Shown here piece by piece: positions 1 through 8,944 of a stretch of 64,000 bases of DNA. Position 1 is the first letter of the stretch, and the number at the start of each line of letters is the position of its first letter. The stretch covers positions 62,001 through 126,000 of the forward strand of contig NZ_NPDZ01000006.1 of assembly GCF_002811875.1 (NCBI RefSeq), given 5' to 3'. The position numbers and the translations under genes were made by a program. The notes beneath the pieces were generated by a model. The model was not told the origin of the DNA. It worked only from the letters and a program-made list of their open reading frames with translations, and ran no database searches. Source of the DNA: Leptospira perolatii (lineage in GTDB: Bacteria; Spirochaetota; Leptospiria; Leptospirales; Leptospiraceae).

Positions 1-310
1 CCTTTTTAAATTCTTTATGACAATTTTTGCATGAAGATTCGAGATCCCCGCTACTTAGAGCCTCGTCAGTGATTTCCTTCCATTTTGTCTTTTGATCTTC
101 TAATGCAAAATTCGGAACTTCTTTCAGAATTCTTTCCAGTGATGCTTTGTCGCCTTTTTTAGCCTTCTTGGAGGCCGGCTTGGTATAATCTTCCATGAAG
201 TCATGCAACGTTGTCTCGGTAGTTTCGTTTTGCGCGAAGACAGATACACTAGTAAAAAATCCGAGGATGAGACTGAAGAGAAAGATTGGAAAGGTTAATT
301 TTATTTTCAT
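1..310 (-). CDS. Small exported c-type cytochrome-like protein (3' end cut by window edge)
   Basis: About 103 residues are visible from an ATG at 308-310; no stop is reached before the window edge, so the C-terminus is missing. Residues 1-26 form a signal peptide (basic MKIK, hydrophobic core, then VFAQ with likely cleavage after FA). The mature part is highly charged and ends in CKNCHKEFKK, which contains a CxxCH haem-attachment motif close to the likely C-terminus, a position typical of class II (c-prime-like) cytochromes. Inferred role: small periplasmic electron-transfer or haem protein. There is only one haem motif, and the axial ligand cannot be assigned. The upstream intergenic stretch holds repeat copy A. 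Confidence 0.7.
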   Translation of the reverse strand, partial: MKIKLTFPIFLFSLILGFFTSVSVFAQNETTETTLHDFMEDYTKPASKKAKKGDKASLERILKEVPNFALEDQKTKWKEITDEALSSGDLESSCKNCHKEFKK

Positions 311-472
311 GATTATTCCTTTGATTGTTGGCACATTTTCCTTTTGAGTATTTCTTAGTTGAGTGAAATTCTCTATTAGAATTTCAACAATATCAATTTT
401 GACCTGACTCTTATCGCAAAATGTCCCGCCGAATTTTTTTGAAGCAGTATAAAGGGTCTTTTGTGCGGAATA

Positions 473-592
473 TAGGAGTTCCTACAAGCACACTGCGAGA
501 AAAAAAACCTTGCGAGAAAGATTAAAATGTGAAATACGGGCGGTTGTGTACCCGCCACCAGCCCCCCGCCCAGGAAGGGTGGGGCAAAACCC
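473..592 (+). repeat. Composite intergenic repeat, copy A
   Basis: Left part: palindrome TAGGA-GT-TCCTA at 473-484. After 64 bp comes a GC-rich core (549-592) that reads like the two other copies in this window: CCGCCACC, then a C-run with CCC, then AAGGG and GGGGC, able to fold as a hairpin. The rest of the 307-bp gap (311-617) is AT-rich and holds the likely promoter region of the cytochrome-like gene; I see no gene in it. Confidence 0.6.
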
Positions 593-617
593 AAAGTACG
601 CACCCGAAGGACTGCTT

Positions 618-2117
618 CTAATCGAGAAGTTTGTTCCACTCCTGATCATAGTATCTGACTAAGGCTTGGTTGTTTAGATGATTCGATTCTACTTCCACCT
701 TCGACATGTCCAAGGGGAATTCCGATAAAGAAAAGAGTTCGGTAGTATTCAAAAATCTTAATCCTTCCGGAATCTCGTTTCGATAGGTAAGATTTCTTCG
801 CGGGCTGGCCAATACAAATCCCCATTCCCCGAAGGACGGAACATAGACATGTAAAGGTTTTGTGTAGAAGCCGGATTCTCGAAGGGTAGCATCAATGCAC
901 CAAAAGGATTGTCTGGCGAACAAGGGCGAAGTGGACTGAATTTCGACCACAGAGAACGAGTTCAATCTTCTCTTTAGAATTCTATAGAATGCCGTTGTAT
1001 AGAGTTTGCCAATGGAAAAGTTACTAGGATCAGGAAAGTCCACTAGGACTACATCGAATGTATCCGTGGAACCTTCTAACCACAAAAAGGCGTCCGCGTT
1101 TTCTATTTTTACTTTCGGGTCGCTTAAACTCCCCTGATTAATCTGCGTTAAAAGTGGTTGTTCCGAAAATAATTTTGTCATTTCAGGATCCAAGTCCACT
1201 AAAGTCACCGATTGGACCGTTGGATGTTTTAGAATTTCACGAACTGCTAATCCATCGCCTCCGCCAAGCACCAAGACTTTTCTCGGATTGGGATGTGCGA
1301 GCAATGCGGGATGTGCTAAGACTTCGTGGTAGCGATACTCATCTCTGGAGCTGAACTGAAGGTGTCCGTTTAGAAAAAGCCTAAGCTCGTTTTTATAGCG
1401 AGTGACAATGATTCTTTGAAAATTCGTCTGCTTGGTGAGTATGATTTCATCCGTGTAGAGACTTTCTTCGCTATAAGTTGTTAGATAATCGGAGAATGCG
1501 AATCCTATCGTTAGAATCGTGAGTACTATTGCCGATTTTGCGTGAAAGCGGGATTTTTCCCTTTTGGTTAAGGGCAAAATCCATGTACCCCAAAGTGCTG
1601 TTCCCGCATTCAAGATTCCGAACAAGAAGGAAGTTCTGACCATCCCTATTTTTGGAGCAAAGAAAATCGGAAAAGTGAGAGATGCGATCAATGCACCAGC
1701 GTAATCCAAGCTCAGCACCTTTGAAACTAAATCTCTAAATCCCAGCTTCTTTTGTAGAATCCTCAACAATAGAGGTATCTCCATCCCAACAAGGATTCCG
1801 ATGCAAACTACAAGAACAAACAAAGGGATTTGAAATATCTTCGTATGACCGAAGCTCAGAAATAAAATCGCAGCGCTCGAACCACCTAACAGTCCGAGCG
1901 CGAGTTCAACTTCTAAAAATTTTCCCACTAAATCTTGGATCAGATACCTCGAGAGCCAGCTGCCGATTCCCATGGAAAAAAGATAAATTCCGATGACTAA
2001 TGAAAATTGGGTAACCGTTTCTCCGAGTAAGTAACTGGCTACGGTTCCGGCTAGTAATTCATAGACTAAGCCACAGGAAGATAAGATGAGTACTGAAACT
2101 AGTAATGCTCTCTGCAG
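618..2117 (-). CDS. Membrane-fused spermidine synthase-like aminopropyltransferase/methyltransferase (CTG start)
   Basis: From an inferred CTG start at 2115-2117 this gives 499 aa. The first ATG (1973) would cut into a conserved membrane segment: the 48 residues upstream read [18 protein letters not shown] and [13 protein letters not shown], typical of this family's first helices. A good Shine-Dalgarno (GAGGA) lies 8 bases before the CTG, and the CTG follows the previous gene's stop by one base. About 200 N-terminal residues form several membrane helices; the C-terminal half is a spermidine-synthase Rossmann fold with GGGDGL (about residues 286-291), the acidic VDLDPEM and DEYRYHE. The family moves an aminopropyl (or methyl) group from an S-adenosyl donor; the actual substrate of membrane-fused members is unknown. 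Linked to the DUF4178 gene upstream in the same operon. Confidence 0.8.
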   Translation of the reverse strand: MQRALLVSVLILSSCGLVYELLAGTVASYLLGETVTQFSLVIGIYLFSMGIGSWLSRYLIQDLVGKFLEVELALGLLGGSSAAILFLSFGHTKIFQIPLFVLVVCIGILVGMEIPLLLRILQKKLGFRDLVSKVLSLDYAGALIASLTFPIFFAPKIGMVRTSFLFGILNAGTALWGTWILPLTKREKSRFHAKSAIVLTILTIGFAFSDYLTTYSEESLYTDEIILTKQTNFQRIIVTRYKNELRLFLNGHLQFSSRDEYRYHEVLAHPALLAHPNPRKVLVLGGGDGLAVREILKHPTVQSVTLVDLDPEMTKLFSEQPLLTQINQGSLSDPKVKIENADAFLWLEGSTDTFDVVLVDFPDPSNFSIGKLYTTAFYRILKRRLNSFSVVEIQSTSPLFARQSFWCIDATLRESGFYTKPLHVYVPSFGEWGFVLASPRRNLTYRNEIPEGLRFLNTTELFSLSEFPLDMSKVEVESNHLNNQALVRYYDQEWNKLLD

Positions 2118-2118
2118 T

Positions 2119-2316
2119 TTATTTTCCTCTAAACGTATGAAGAAAGTAGTTGTAGTGGGATCGATATACTCCTGGATTTTCTCGAACTGTCTTGGGCACT
2201 TGCTCTATTTCATCGTAGTTAGTGCTAGCCCCACCTGTCCTGTAATCTGAATAGAATCCGTAGGCGATTCCTGCAGCGAATAGTGGATAAATGATACCTT
2301 TGAGAATGTCTGACAT
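2119..2316 (-). CDS. 65-aa membrane protein in the DUF4178/SpeE operon
   Basis: A single hydrophobic segment (about residues 8-22, [14 protein letters not shown]) is followed by a polar tail. It starts 18 bp after the DUF4178 gene and ends one base before the CTG of the aminopropyltransferase, so all three are probably co-transcribed and translationally coupled. I do not recognise a named family. The location suggests a small membrane partner of the neighbouring enzyme; this is inference from position only. Confidence 0.6.
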   Translation of the reverse strand: MSDILKGIIYPLFAAGIAYGFYSDYRTGGASTNYDEIEQVPKTVRENPGVYRSHYNYFLHTFRGK

Positions 2317-2334
2317 AAATGATTTAGAGGCAGG

Positions 2335-4308
2335 TTATGCTCTCTTCTCCTCGAAAGAGTAACTTCTAAAAAAAGTATAAATCAACGGTAGCCAAAGCAG
2401 AATACCATACAAGAAAAATGGACCTGGGCTGGAAACATCTCGCAAAATCTTTACTTGATAATCGGATCCGTCACCAAATCTATAATCTGACTGCGATTCC
2501 AACCGTAAGTAATATTTTCCCGGAGGAATCTCTGCCATGGACTTTGAATCGGAACGAGAACCTTCCGACCAAGATTCGCCGTCTTCTACTCCGTGATAAT
2601 AGCTTGTCTCAATTTCGGTATCGTAAGCGATATCAGTATCAACGTTGATTAATGCTGCGGAAAAGTAGAGATATTTATTATCTAGACCAGGCGCCTCGAT
2701 TTCAATTTCCACATTCTCTGCAGGATCTCCTTTGATTTCAAAGATATTGGTTACAAAAGAATTATCTCGAAAGTTGGGAGTTCCTATGTCAGTCCCGGGT
2801 GCCGATGTTTGGGTATAATGAAAAGTTCCTTGATAAACAACTTCGTTCTTCGCTTTAAAACAGGAATGTACCTGGAGCACAAAAAAGATTCCGGTGAGCA
2901 CGGAAGCAACAAGCAAGTTTCTTTTGAATCGATTGCGATACGGATTGGGTTCACAGACTCCCACTCCTTCCGGTTTCGGAAGTTTTGAAGCAACTTCTAA
3001 AGGCACTGCTTTTTTTAGAGTATCAAAAGGTATGAAAGTACCTTTGGACCAGAATATTTCACGATCGGTTTTCTCGGAGGAAAGCATGTAGGGAGGATCG
3101 ATAAAATCATCCAGCTCAGCTGTATCTCCCGAACTTACCTTCCAATAAAATTCTCCCAACGCTGTTTCTGTTTGTGCATCTGAGTGCTGAAAAAATTTAA
3201 AAGTATTCTTTCCGAATGTCCTTTTGTATCCAGCGGACCACTTTGGAACTCCTAGCAAAGGCTCGAAGTAGGTCCAGTTTCCGCGGTTTTCATTCAGCCA
3301 CGCGTAACCACCTGGGAAATGCAAAAGATAATCGGTCCAATAATATGTTTCTCCTTCATCTCTCGTATACTTTCGCATTACACCGAGTACTTTGGATTCT
3401 GGAAGATTCGGCAGTTTCACGACAGTCCCCAGCGGAAGATAAATGCCGTTCTTGGAAACTTTTTCGAACTTATCTATGATTTTGAGTTCTTCGCGATCGG
3501 TATCCATTACGGTACCACAATATTCGCAAGCAACAGATTTGGAAAAATCAGGTCTAATCTGACTGATCGATGCCCCACAACCTAAACACTGGAAGGAGCG
3601 GGCTTGCACCAAATTTGCTCCAAAAGAATCTGGTTCTCTTTTTAAATTACGTAAATGTAAATCTTCTAACTTTACGGAATCCCCGATGAAAAAGAGAGGT
3701 GGGTCTTCCGAATAATCTAAAGTTGCGAACTTACCGTTTTCGTTGGCTAGATCGAGTAAAGTCGCAGTATATCCTGTCTCGAAACCGAGAGGTAATTCGC
3801 CTTCTCCGCCTACGCAGGTGGCCGTCATAATTTCTTTCAAGGTCCAGGGTTCGTTTAAAACGAAAGTATCTCCTGGTTGTAGTCTTTCGTCTCGGCCGCT
3901 CATAGAAACCACGACTGTAGGAAGAGCGTTCTCGTTCTTTTTCAGTTGAGGGACAGCTGCCGGGTTGGTAGGTTTTTCGAGTCTAGTATAAAGATAGGTC
4001 CCTTGCGCTTCTCCAAGCCAAGCGGTGTTTCCATTTTCTTCGGCAACGTACCATTCGTTCCAAAAGCCTAGATCGAATTGAAGCTGTATCCTTCCTAATA
4101 CTTTAAAGTTCTGATTCCGAATTGTGCCTTCCGATCCGATTTGCAGGATCGTGTTGTCGTCGGCTAGCTCCCCGGATACACCGATCTTTTCTAAATTTAC
4201 ATCTTTCTTGAAGGATATCGTTTTACAATTGGAACAGACCGCATACACGGAGGCCTTGTTCTGAAAAGGCATGGGGGCGCCGCAATTGGGACAACTCAGT
4301 TCTGGCAC
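2335..4308 (-). CDS. Zinc-ribbon, tandem DUF4178 membrane protein
   Basis: 657 aa. Two CxxC...CxxC zinc ribbons are visible: Cys6, 9, 25, 28 and Cys241, 244, 261, 264. Each precedes a beta-rich DUF4178-like region (about 62-205 and 290-430) containing the family-like WxxEWY/WTDYLL and W-L-x-E-x-G patterns. Membrane helices lie at about 485-503 (LLVASVLTGIFFVLQV) and 630-650, with an extracytoplasmic beta domain between them. DUF4178 genes recur next to membrane-fused spermidine synthases in many bacteria and have been linked by genome context to membrane-stress modules; biochemical function is unknown. It is the first gene of the operon here. Confidence 0.75.
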   Translation of the reverse strand: MPELSCPNCGAPMPFQNKASVYAVCSNCKTISFKKDVNLEKIGVSGELADDNTILQIGSEGTIRNQNFKVLGRIQLQFDLGFWNEWYVAEENGNTAWLGEAQGTYLYTRLEKPTNPAAVPQLKKNENALPTVVVSMSGRDERLQPGDTFVLNEPWTLKEIMTATCVGGEGELPLGFETGYTATLLDLANENGKFATLDYSEDPPLFFIGDSVKLEDLHLRNLKREPDSFGANLVQARSFQCLGCGASISQIRPDFSKSVACEYCGTVMDTDREELKIIDKFEKVSKNGIYLPLGTVVKLPNLPESKVLGVMRKYTRDEGETYYWTDYLLHFPGGYAWLNENRGNWTYFEPLLGVPKWSAGYKRTFGKNTFKFFQHSDAQTETALGEFYWKVSSGDTAELDDFIDPPYMLSSEKTDREIFWSKGTFIPFDTLKKAVPLEVASKLPKPEGVGVCEPNPYRNRFKRNLLVASVLTGIFFVLQVHSCFKAKNEVVYQGTFHYTQTSAPGTDIGTPNFRDNSFVTNIFEIKGDPAENVEIEIEAPGLDNKYLYFSAALINVDTDIAYDTEIETSYYHGVEDGESWSEGSRSDSKSMAEIPPGKYYLRLESQSDYRFGDGSDYQVKILRDVSSPGPFFLYGILLWLPLIYTFFRSYSFEEKRA

Positions 4309-4375
4309 AAGGAATGGGGATACATTAGTAAACTTGTATTGTCAAGACGGGTTTTCTAAAATACGAAAAAGAAAT

Positions 4376-5257
4376 TTACTCGGTTCCGGTTCCAAGATCG
4401 CTTCTTTTTGCTTTTCTCCTCGCGCGATCCGAGGCTGGGTCGATCTCCCCAAAGGCTCTTTCCAATTCTTCCAATTTGGGAGTTTCCCAAGTAGCTTCGT
4501 ACAGATTATCCGCGTTATAAATCTTGAAATTGTTGTCGAAATGAATCCTAGAATATTTGTCCGCGTTAGAAAACATGGCTCGATTGATTTCGCTGAAAAC
4601 TTCCTCGAATTCGTTCGATTCCAAGGCGGGCTGAAAGTCCGAAAGATATTTTAGTGAAAGCAGGACTACATATTTTCTCGACTGCTTTAGCAATTTCAAG
4701 GCTTCGTACAAATACTGAGTTTTGATTCCAGGTAGATAAGGTCTAGAATTGTCTGCTAGGGTTTTTTTGATCTGCGCGGCTCCGAGTTCTCGGTAACCCA
4801 TTTCCAAATGATGGATTGCCTCAGCATCCTTGCCCCTCAATCCGAATTTGGATAAATAATCCAGTTCCCTTAATATTTGGGTCTTATAGGTTTCTACGGT
4901 ATCAGAATACAATCTTACAAGTAACCTTTGTGTTTGCCTCATTTCGTCGTAAGAATGAGGTAGATCAAATTGCAAGTACAGTGTGAAGGTTTCGACGTGA
5001 TGTTGTATGCATCTTTTATAAAGAGCTCTTTGCTCTTCCGTGCCGAAATTGGACATGTTGCTATTAATTGCTTTTAAATGGAATTCATTCTCCTTTAATC
5101 CCCGCTCTACTCTTAATAATGCAGTCGCCCTGTTGCTGTCGAGGTCGGCATTGAGAACATTCGTGGGAGTTCCAAGAACTGCTAAGAAACATAGAAGTAC
5201 AAATAACGCAGAGTGCGTAAGTCTAAAACTTCTTCTACTCTTCCACATTTTTTCCAT
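4376..5257 (-). CDS. Exported protein of unknown function
   Basis: 293 aa with a basic start and hydrophobic segment at about 15-38 (HSALFVLLCFLAVLG), probably a signal peptide cleaved near NVLNA. The mature protein is predicted mostly helical, with no catalytic motif I can identify, and ends in a basic/acidic tail. An in-frame ATG three codons in could also be the start. It ends 67 bp upstream of the DUF4178 gene on the same strand and may share its transcript. No family recognised. Confidence 0.65.
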   Translation of the reverse strand: MEKMWKSRRSFRLTHSALFVLLCFLAVLGTPTNVLNADLDSNRATALLRVERGLKENEFHLKAINSNMSNFGTEEQRALYKRCIQHHVETFTLYLQFDLPHSYDEMRQTQRLLVRLYSDTVETYKTQILRELDYLSKFGLRGKDAEAIHHLEMGYRELGAAQIKKTLADNSRPYLPGIKTQYLYEALKLLKQSRKYVVLLSLKYLSDFQPALESNEFEEVFSEINRAMFSNADKYSRIHFDNNFKIYNADNLYEATWETPKLEELERAFGEIDPASDRARRKAKRSDLGTGTE

Positions 5258-5390
5258 ATCCCTAATTTCGGGTTTGCTGGGGGGTAAAATTGAATTCGTA
5301 CGGAAGAATAACTTCTCGTTCCTGAATTAGAAGGTTATGTCTTTTGTTTAGTTTTAGAGAAGTAGAGTATGTATTTGATAAAGTGATTAC

Positions 5391-5774
5391 TTAGTTTAAG
5401 GGCTTTTTGTCTTTATCGAAGAATTTCTTGTGAATAAGATCTTGGATTGCGCTTCTATCTTCGTCAGAAAGGTTGATAAAAATACAATTTACTTTTTTTC
5501 CAGAGACTCTGATTACTTCAGCTTCGAGCTCCATATTCTTATCATTTACAAGAGCGAACAGCTGTATGCGATCACCTTCAAATACAGAGGAACGAGTTTC
5601 TAAGCCAGCTCCACCAGTTCCGATATCTATGATATGAATGGGGAACCTCTGCGGTTTTCCTTTGATACAGAAATCCCCATCTATCGTAAGTTTTACTCTC
5701 GCATTTTTTCTTTTCTGCTGAGAAGGATCACGATATTCATACTTGTCATCGAATAACGAAGTAGTTCCTGCCAT
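5391..5774 (-). CDS. PilZ domain protein (candidate c-di-GMP receptor)
   Basis: 127 aa, essentially a stand-alone PilZ domain. The two-part binding signature is present: an RxxxR-type motif (RKNAR, about residues 22-26) and a D-x-x-x-x-G-x-G strand (DIGTGGAG, about 50-57). PilZ proteins bind cyclic di-GMP and change motility or envelope functions. It starts 7 bp after the NRDE gene's stop, suggesting co-transcription. The second motif has DIG rather than the classic D/N-x-S, so binding is likely but not certain. Confidence 0.85.
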   Translation of the reverse strand: MAGTTSLFDDKYEYRDPSQQKRKNARVKLTIDGDFCIKGKPQRFPIHIIDIGTGGAGLETRSSVFEGDRIQLFALVNDKNMELEAEVIRVSGKKVNCIFINLSDEDRSAIQDLIHKKFFDKDKKPLN

Positions 5775-5781
5775 AAGGCAA

Positions 5782-6528
5782 TCATGGAAAAATCCGAAAT
5801 TCCGTCAAAGTGAAATTGAAATCCTCTTCAATCCCGTCTTCACATGGTTGTAGCGGTTTATATAGTAAGGAGACATCATCATGATCTACTACGATGATTG
5901 TTCTAGAAACAGTATGAGCATCCTCTCGATGCATGCAAGGAGAGTATGCTCCTTTTTCGGGAAAATGGCAGGACAAAAATTCTTTTGCCAAAGTTATGAA
6001 TTCTTTTGCACTCGGAGTAGAAGCAGGTAAAAATTTTTCCTGAAAAACTTTTCGTCTGCTAACCTCTGCTCTCTCACCTAGCGTAAAAGAACTACCATAA
6101 ACTACTAAAGAAGAAGTATCCGTAAAGGACTCGCACGAGCTTCCATTCCAAATATATGCCGTCGTCTGCTTTGGACAGACTCGAAATAGTTTAAATGGAT
6201 AATAGTTTTCCAATTCTTTTGGCGAGTAAGATTCGAGCTCTCTTTCTTTTAGCAAAAGCGAGCGAACAATCTGTCCTCGGCTCAATGGATTTTCCAATAG
6301 CTTCAGGATAGCTTCGTAATAGTTTAGAACGCAGATGATTTCACCGGACGAGTTGATTCCGATCCAGGTACCTCCTGCGTCCCCGTCTACAGGTGCGATC
6401 GCTTTTCCTTTATCCGAAGTGAGTAGTGTAGGTGAGAGCGACTTGAGTCTTCGAATCGATTCATCACGATTGAATCCGATTCCGTAGGAATTTTTCTCCG
6501 GGTCTCTGTAGATTAAAGTAGTACACAT
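5782..6528 (-). CDS. NRDE (TANGO2-like) family protein
   Basis: 248 aa. The N-terminus starts MCTTLIYRDP and has FNRDES at about residues 19-24, the NRDE signature of TANGO2/Ser-Thr-rich family proteins; GGTWIGIN follows at about 52-59. Members of this family are linked to haem or lipid handling in eukaryotes; bacterial function is unsettled. Cys2 right after the start Met resembles an N-terminal nucleophile layout, but I do not claim activity. It sits 22 bp downstream of the OmpA-like gene and 7 bp upstream of the PilZ gene. Confidence 0.85.
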   Translation of the reverse strand: MCTTLIYRDPEKNSYGIGFNRDESIRRLKSLSPTLLTSDKGKAIAPVDGDAGGTWIGINSSGEIICVLNYYEAILKLLENPLSRGQIVRSLLLKERELESYSPKELENYYPFKLFRVCPKQTTAYIWNGSSCESFTDTSSLVVYGSSFTLGERAEVSRRKVFQEKFLPASTPSAKEFITLAKEFLSCHFPEKGAYSPCMHREDAHTVSRTIIVVDHDDVSLLYKPLQPCEDGIEEDFNFTLTEFRIFP

Positions 6529-6550
6529 TTATTAGATCGTTCGTTCAGAT

Positions 6551-8350
6551 TTATTTTCTGTTACTAAGAAAAAAATCTAATCGTTGATTTCTTTCGGTTT
6601 CGTAGGAGCCGTTCCCTGGAATTAATGGAAGAGTTTCACCGTAGCCCCGAAATCTATATCTCTCGAATTCGTGATCTTTGCCCAAAAGCGAACGAAAAAT
6701 TTTGATCACTTTCTCCTCCGAAAATCGCAAATTGAACTGGTCGTCTCCTCTGTGCGAAGTATGGTACTGGACCTCTACAAAATATCCAGGAAAAGTCTTT
6801 AATAAGGACCTTAGTCGGGAGGGAAGGGTCCACCATCTTTCCTCAAGCATTCTCTCCGGAATCGAAATACGGTAACCTTCTTTCTCCTCCAGGACCAAGA
6901 TTCCAGAGCGGATTTCTCCCAAATTCTTTTCTTCTTCTCTTCCGAAAATATCCTTATAGTTTAAGACTACTTTTAACGGAGCTAGAGAACCGATTCTCCG
7001 ACCTTGTTCGTCCGATCCGGACCAGATCAAGTTACTCGGCATTTCTGAACCACCGACCCAAGTTTTTACAATTCTTTCTTCGACCTCGTTTTCGCCATAG
7101 GATTCGAATAGGGTTAGTTTCCAAGAAGCAAGTGCTAATCCTTTGGACTGCAATCGAATCACAAGATTATCTTTTTCCCAGTTGCCATCCGGAGTGAATC
7201 CTTCCGGACCGAGATCGTAGGAAATTTTAGCTTTTTCGTCGGTAAGAGTAAATTTTTTGGAATGAGTCACGATCTTATCGTAGCGACTATAGATTGTTAG
7301 ACGGTAGAAATATTCCCCTTCGCTTAACACTTTGCCATCGTTGGTTTTCGGCTCCCAATTCCATTCCGCAGGAGGTTCTCCCAAAGAGCGATGCGAATAC
7401 AGTACCTTTTCGTCCTCGCCGCTTCGCTTCAGCACTTCCCATTCGTAAGAATCGGATTTTAATTTAGGAGATAAGTACGAAAAGAATTTCAGCCTGTTTT
7501 GGGGTAGCCTAGGATCGGAAGGGAATAAGCTCCCTTCCACATTCAAATCGGCTCCCACGTTTTCTTCTCGAACAGAGATATTTTCGACCTTCTGGACTGA
7601 TTCGTTCCCAGCGGGATCTCTTGCTGTCAGTCTGTAAGTGTAGAGTCCGGGGGCTACTTGTCTTCCATTTGAATCTGTGCCATCCCAAACGAGATTGGAA
7701 GGAAGATCTCTAATTTTCCAGGTATACGATTTAAAGGATCTGCCTTCCTTATCCAAAAATTCACCCAGAAGAATATCAGACGATTCCGCCGTCGCTTTTT
7801 GCTGAAAAATTATTTTAGATAAAGATCTATCGCCAAAAAGTAATAAACGATTTCTGCAAGTTACTTCAACCTTTGGAGATTTTGAATCCAGATAGATCGA
7901 AGATTCTTCAGAAAGAATCCTCTCCTTGTTACGGGTGACCAACAATAACTGATAAGAATAAATTCCGTCAGGTAAAAGATTGCCGGCCTCGTCCTCTCCG
8001 TTCCATTCTATATATTCCGGCGTTCTTATCTCCTCGGGTGCATATTCGTTTTCATCCCAAAACCAGGTAAAGTTTTTTCTTCGCCTTCTATCGGCATGAA
8101 ATGTTCTTACAGTTTCCCCGAAAGAGTTTTTGAGATTCAATTCCCAGTCTTGCAGAATAGGAAGGGACTCCGAGCGGATTTTAAAGACAAATACGTCTTC
8201 CTTTCCATCCAAATTCGGGGTAAAACTAGACTTTTCTGCAGTTATGATTGAGTTCGAGAAAATATCGAAGGAAGAAAGAAAGACGGATGCAATGAGAAAA
8301 ATGCGAAACGGAAGTCGGTATTCTATTTTCGAATTTTTTCTTTGGAGCAT
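6551..8350 (-). CDS. Exported Ig-like repeat protein with OmpA-like C-terminus
   Basis: 599 aa. A signal peptide covers about 1-31 (hydrophobic IFLIASVFLSSF). Residues 38-370 contain repeated FlgD/gliding-type Ig modules: SFTPNLDGKEDVF (outer-surface FTPNxDGxxD signature), WNGEDEAGNLLPDGIYSYQL, WDGTDSNGRQVAPGLYTYRL, and a further FTPDGNWEKDNL. The last ~110 residues look OmpA-like (FVEVQYHTSHRGDDQFN, then FRGYGETLPL and NRRL-type ERNQRLDFFL), a peptidoglycan-binding fold. Inferred role: periplasmic or outer-membrane structural protein tethered to the wall. First gene of the NRDE-PilZ run. Confidence 0.75.
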   Translation of the reverse strand: MLQRKNSKIEYRLPFRIFLIASVFLSSFDIFSNSIITAEKSSFTPNLDGKEDVFVFKIRSESLPILQDWELNLKNSFGETVRTFHADRRRRKNFTWFWDENEYAPEEIRTPEYIEWNGEDEAGNLLPDGIYSYQLLLVTRNKERILSEESSIYLDSKSPKVEVTCRNRLLLFGDRSLSKIIFQQKATAESSDILLGEFLDKEGRSFKSYTWKIRDLPSNLVWDGTDSNGRQVAPGLYTYRLTARDPAGNESVQKVENISVREENVGADLNVEGSLFPSDPRLPQNRLKFFSYLSPKLKSDSYEWEVLKRSGEDEKVLYSHRSLGEPPAEWNWEPKTNDGKVLSEGEYFYRLTIYSRYDKIVTHSKKFTLTDEKAKISYDLGPEGFTPDGNWEKDNLVIRLQSKGLALASWKLTLFESYGENEVEERIVKTWVGGSEMPSNLIWSGSDEQGRRIGSLAPLKVVLNYKDIFGREEEKNLGEIRSGILVLEEKEGYRISIPERMLEERWWTLPSRLRSLLKTFPGYFVEVQYHTSHRGDDQFNLRFSEEKVIKIFRSLLGKDHEFERYRFRGYGETLPLIPGNGSYETERNQRLDFFLSNRK

Positions 8351-8398
8351 AGTCCTAGGATATTTGTAGTAGGAAAAATTGCATCGGTTTTTCCTGAT

Positions 8399-8944
8399 CT
8401 AATGATGTCTTGGACTTCTTCGCAGAGATCCTAGGTGGGTTCCCTGCTCGCCGCTTTCCGAACCTTCGATATATTTTTTGAGAGCGTATGTAACCGAGCC
8501 GAAAGCGATTTCATCCCAGGGAATTTCGTCGGGCAAAAAAAGTTTTACTTCTTCCGATTCTGGGCTCGCACTAAATTCGCCACCCACTAGTTTTGCAAGA
8601 AAGAACATATAGACCTGGCTGATATGAGGGATACTATAAACAGTATGTAGCCTAAGGATTTCTATCTCTGCGTTTGCTTCCTCATTCGTTTCTCTTGCAG
8701 CGCCTTCTTCTACAGTTTCTTTGTTTTCCAAAAAGCCAGCAGGCAAAGTCCAGAAGCCTTTTCTGGGCTCGATGGCTCTTTTGCAGAGTAGAATCTTACC
8801 TTCCCAAATCGGAATAGATCCTACGATGATTTTCGGATTTTGATAGTGTATGGTTCCACATTGATTGCAGACAAATCTGGGTAGGGTATCGCCCGCTGGA
8901 ACGATAAACGAGACTTCCGCACCGCAGTCACTGCAATATTTCAT
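8399..8944 (-). CDS. Zinc-ribbon Nudix hydrolase (NudC-like)
   Basis: 181 aa. An N-terminal zinc ribbon uses Cys4, Cys7 (YCSDCG) and a CNQC pair (about 27-30). The Nudix box is clear: [20 protein letters not shown] matches Gx5Ex5[UA]xREx2EExGU, with the final G replaced by A. NADH-pyrophosphatase-like proteins of this layout hydrolyse dinucleotide or nucleotide-diphosphate derivatives; the exact substrate cannot be read. The ATG overlaps the stop of cstA by 4 bp (ATGA), so the two are coupled. The C-terminal ~20 residues look disordered. Confidence 0.85.
   Translation of the reverse strand: MKYCSDCGAEVSFIVPAGDTLPRFVCNQCGTIHYQNPKIIVGSIPIWEGKILLCKRAIEPRKGFWTLPAGFLENKETVEEGAARETNEEANAEIEILRLHTVYSIPHISQVYMFFLAKLVGGEFSASPESEEVKLFLPDEIPWDEIAFGSVTYALKKYIEGSESGEQGTHLGSLRRSPRHH

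Noticed and set aside
376..639. 87-aa open frame on the minus strand over the repeat copy A
   Set aside because: It runs through the GC-rich repeat and into the spermidine-synthase gene's 3' end, has no ribosome site and no protein-like composition.
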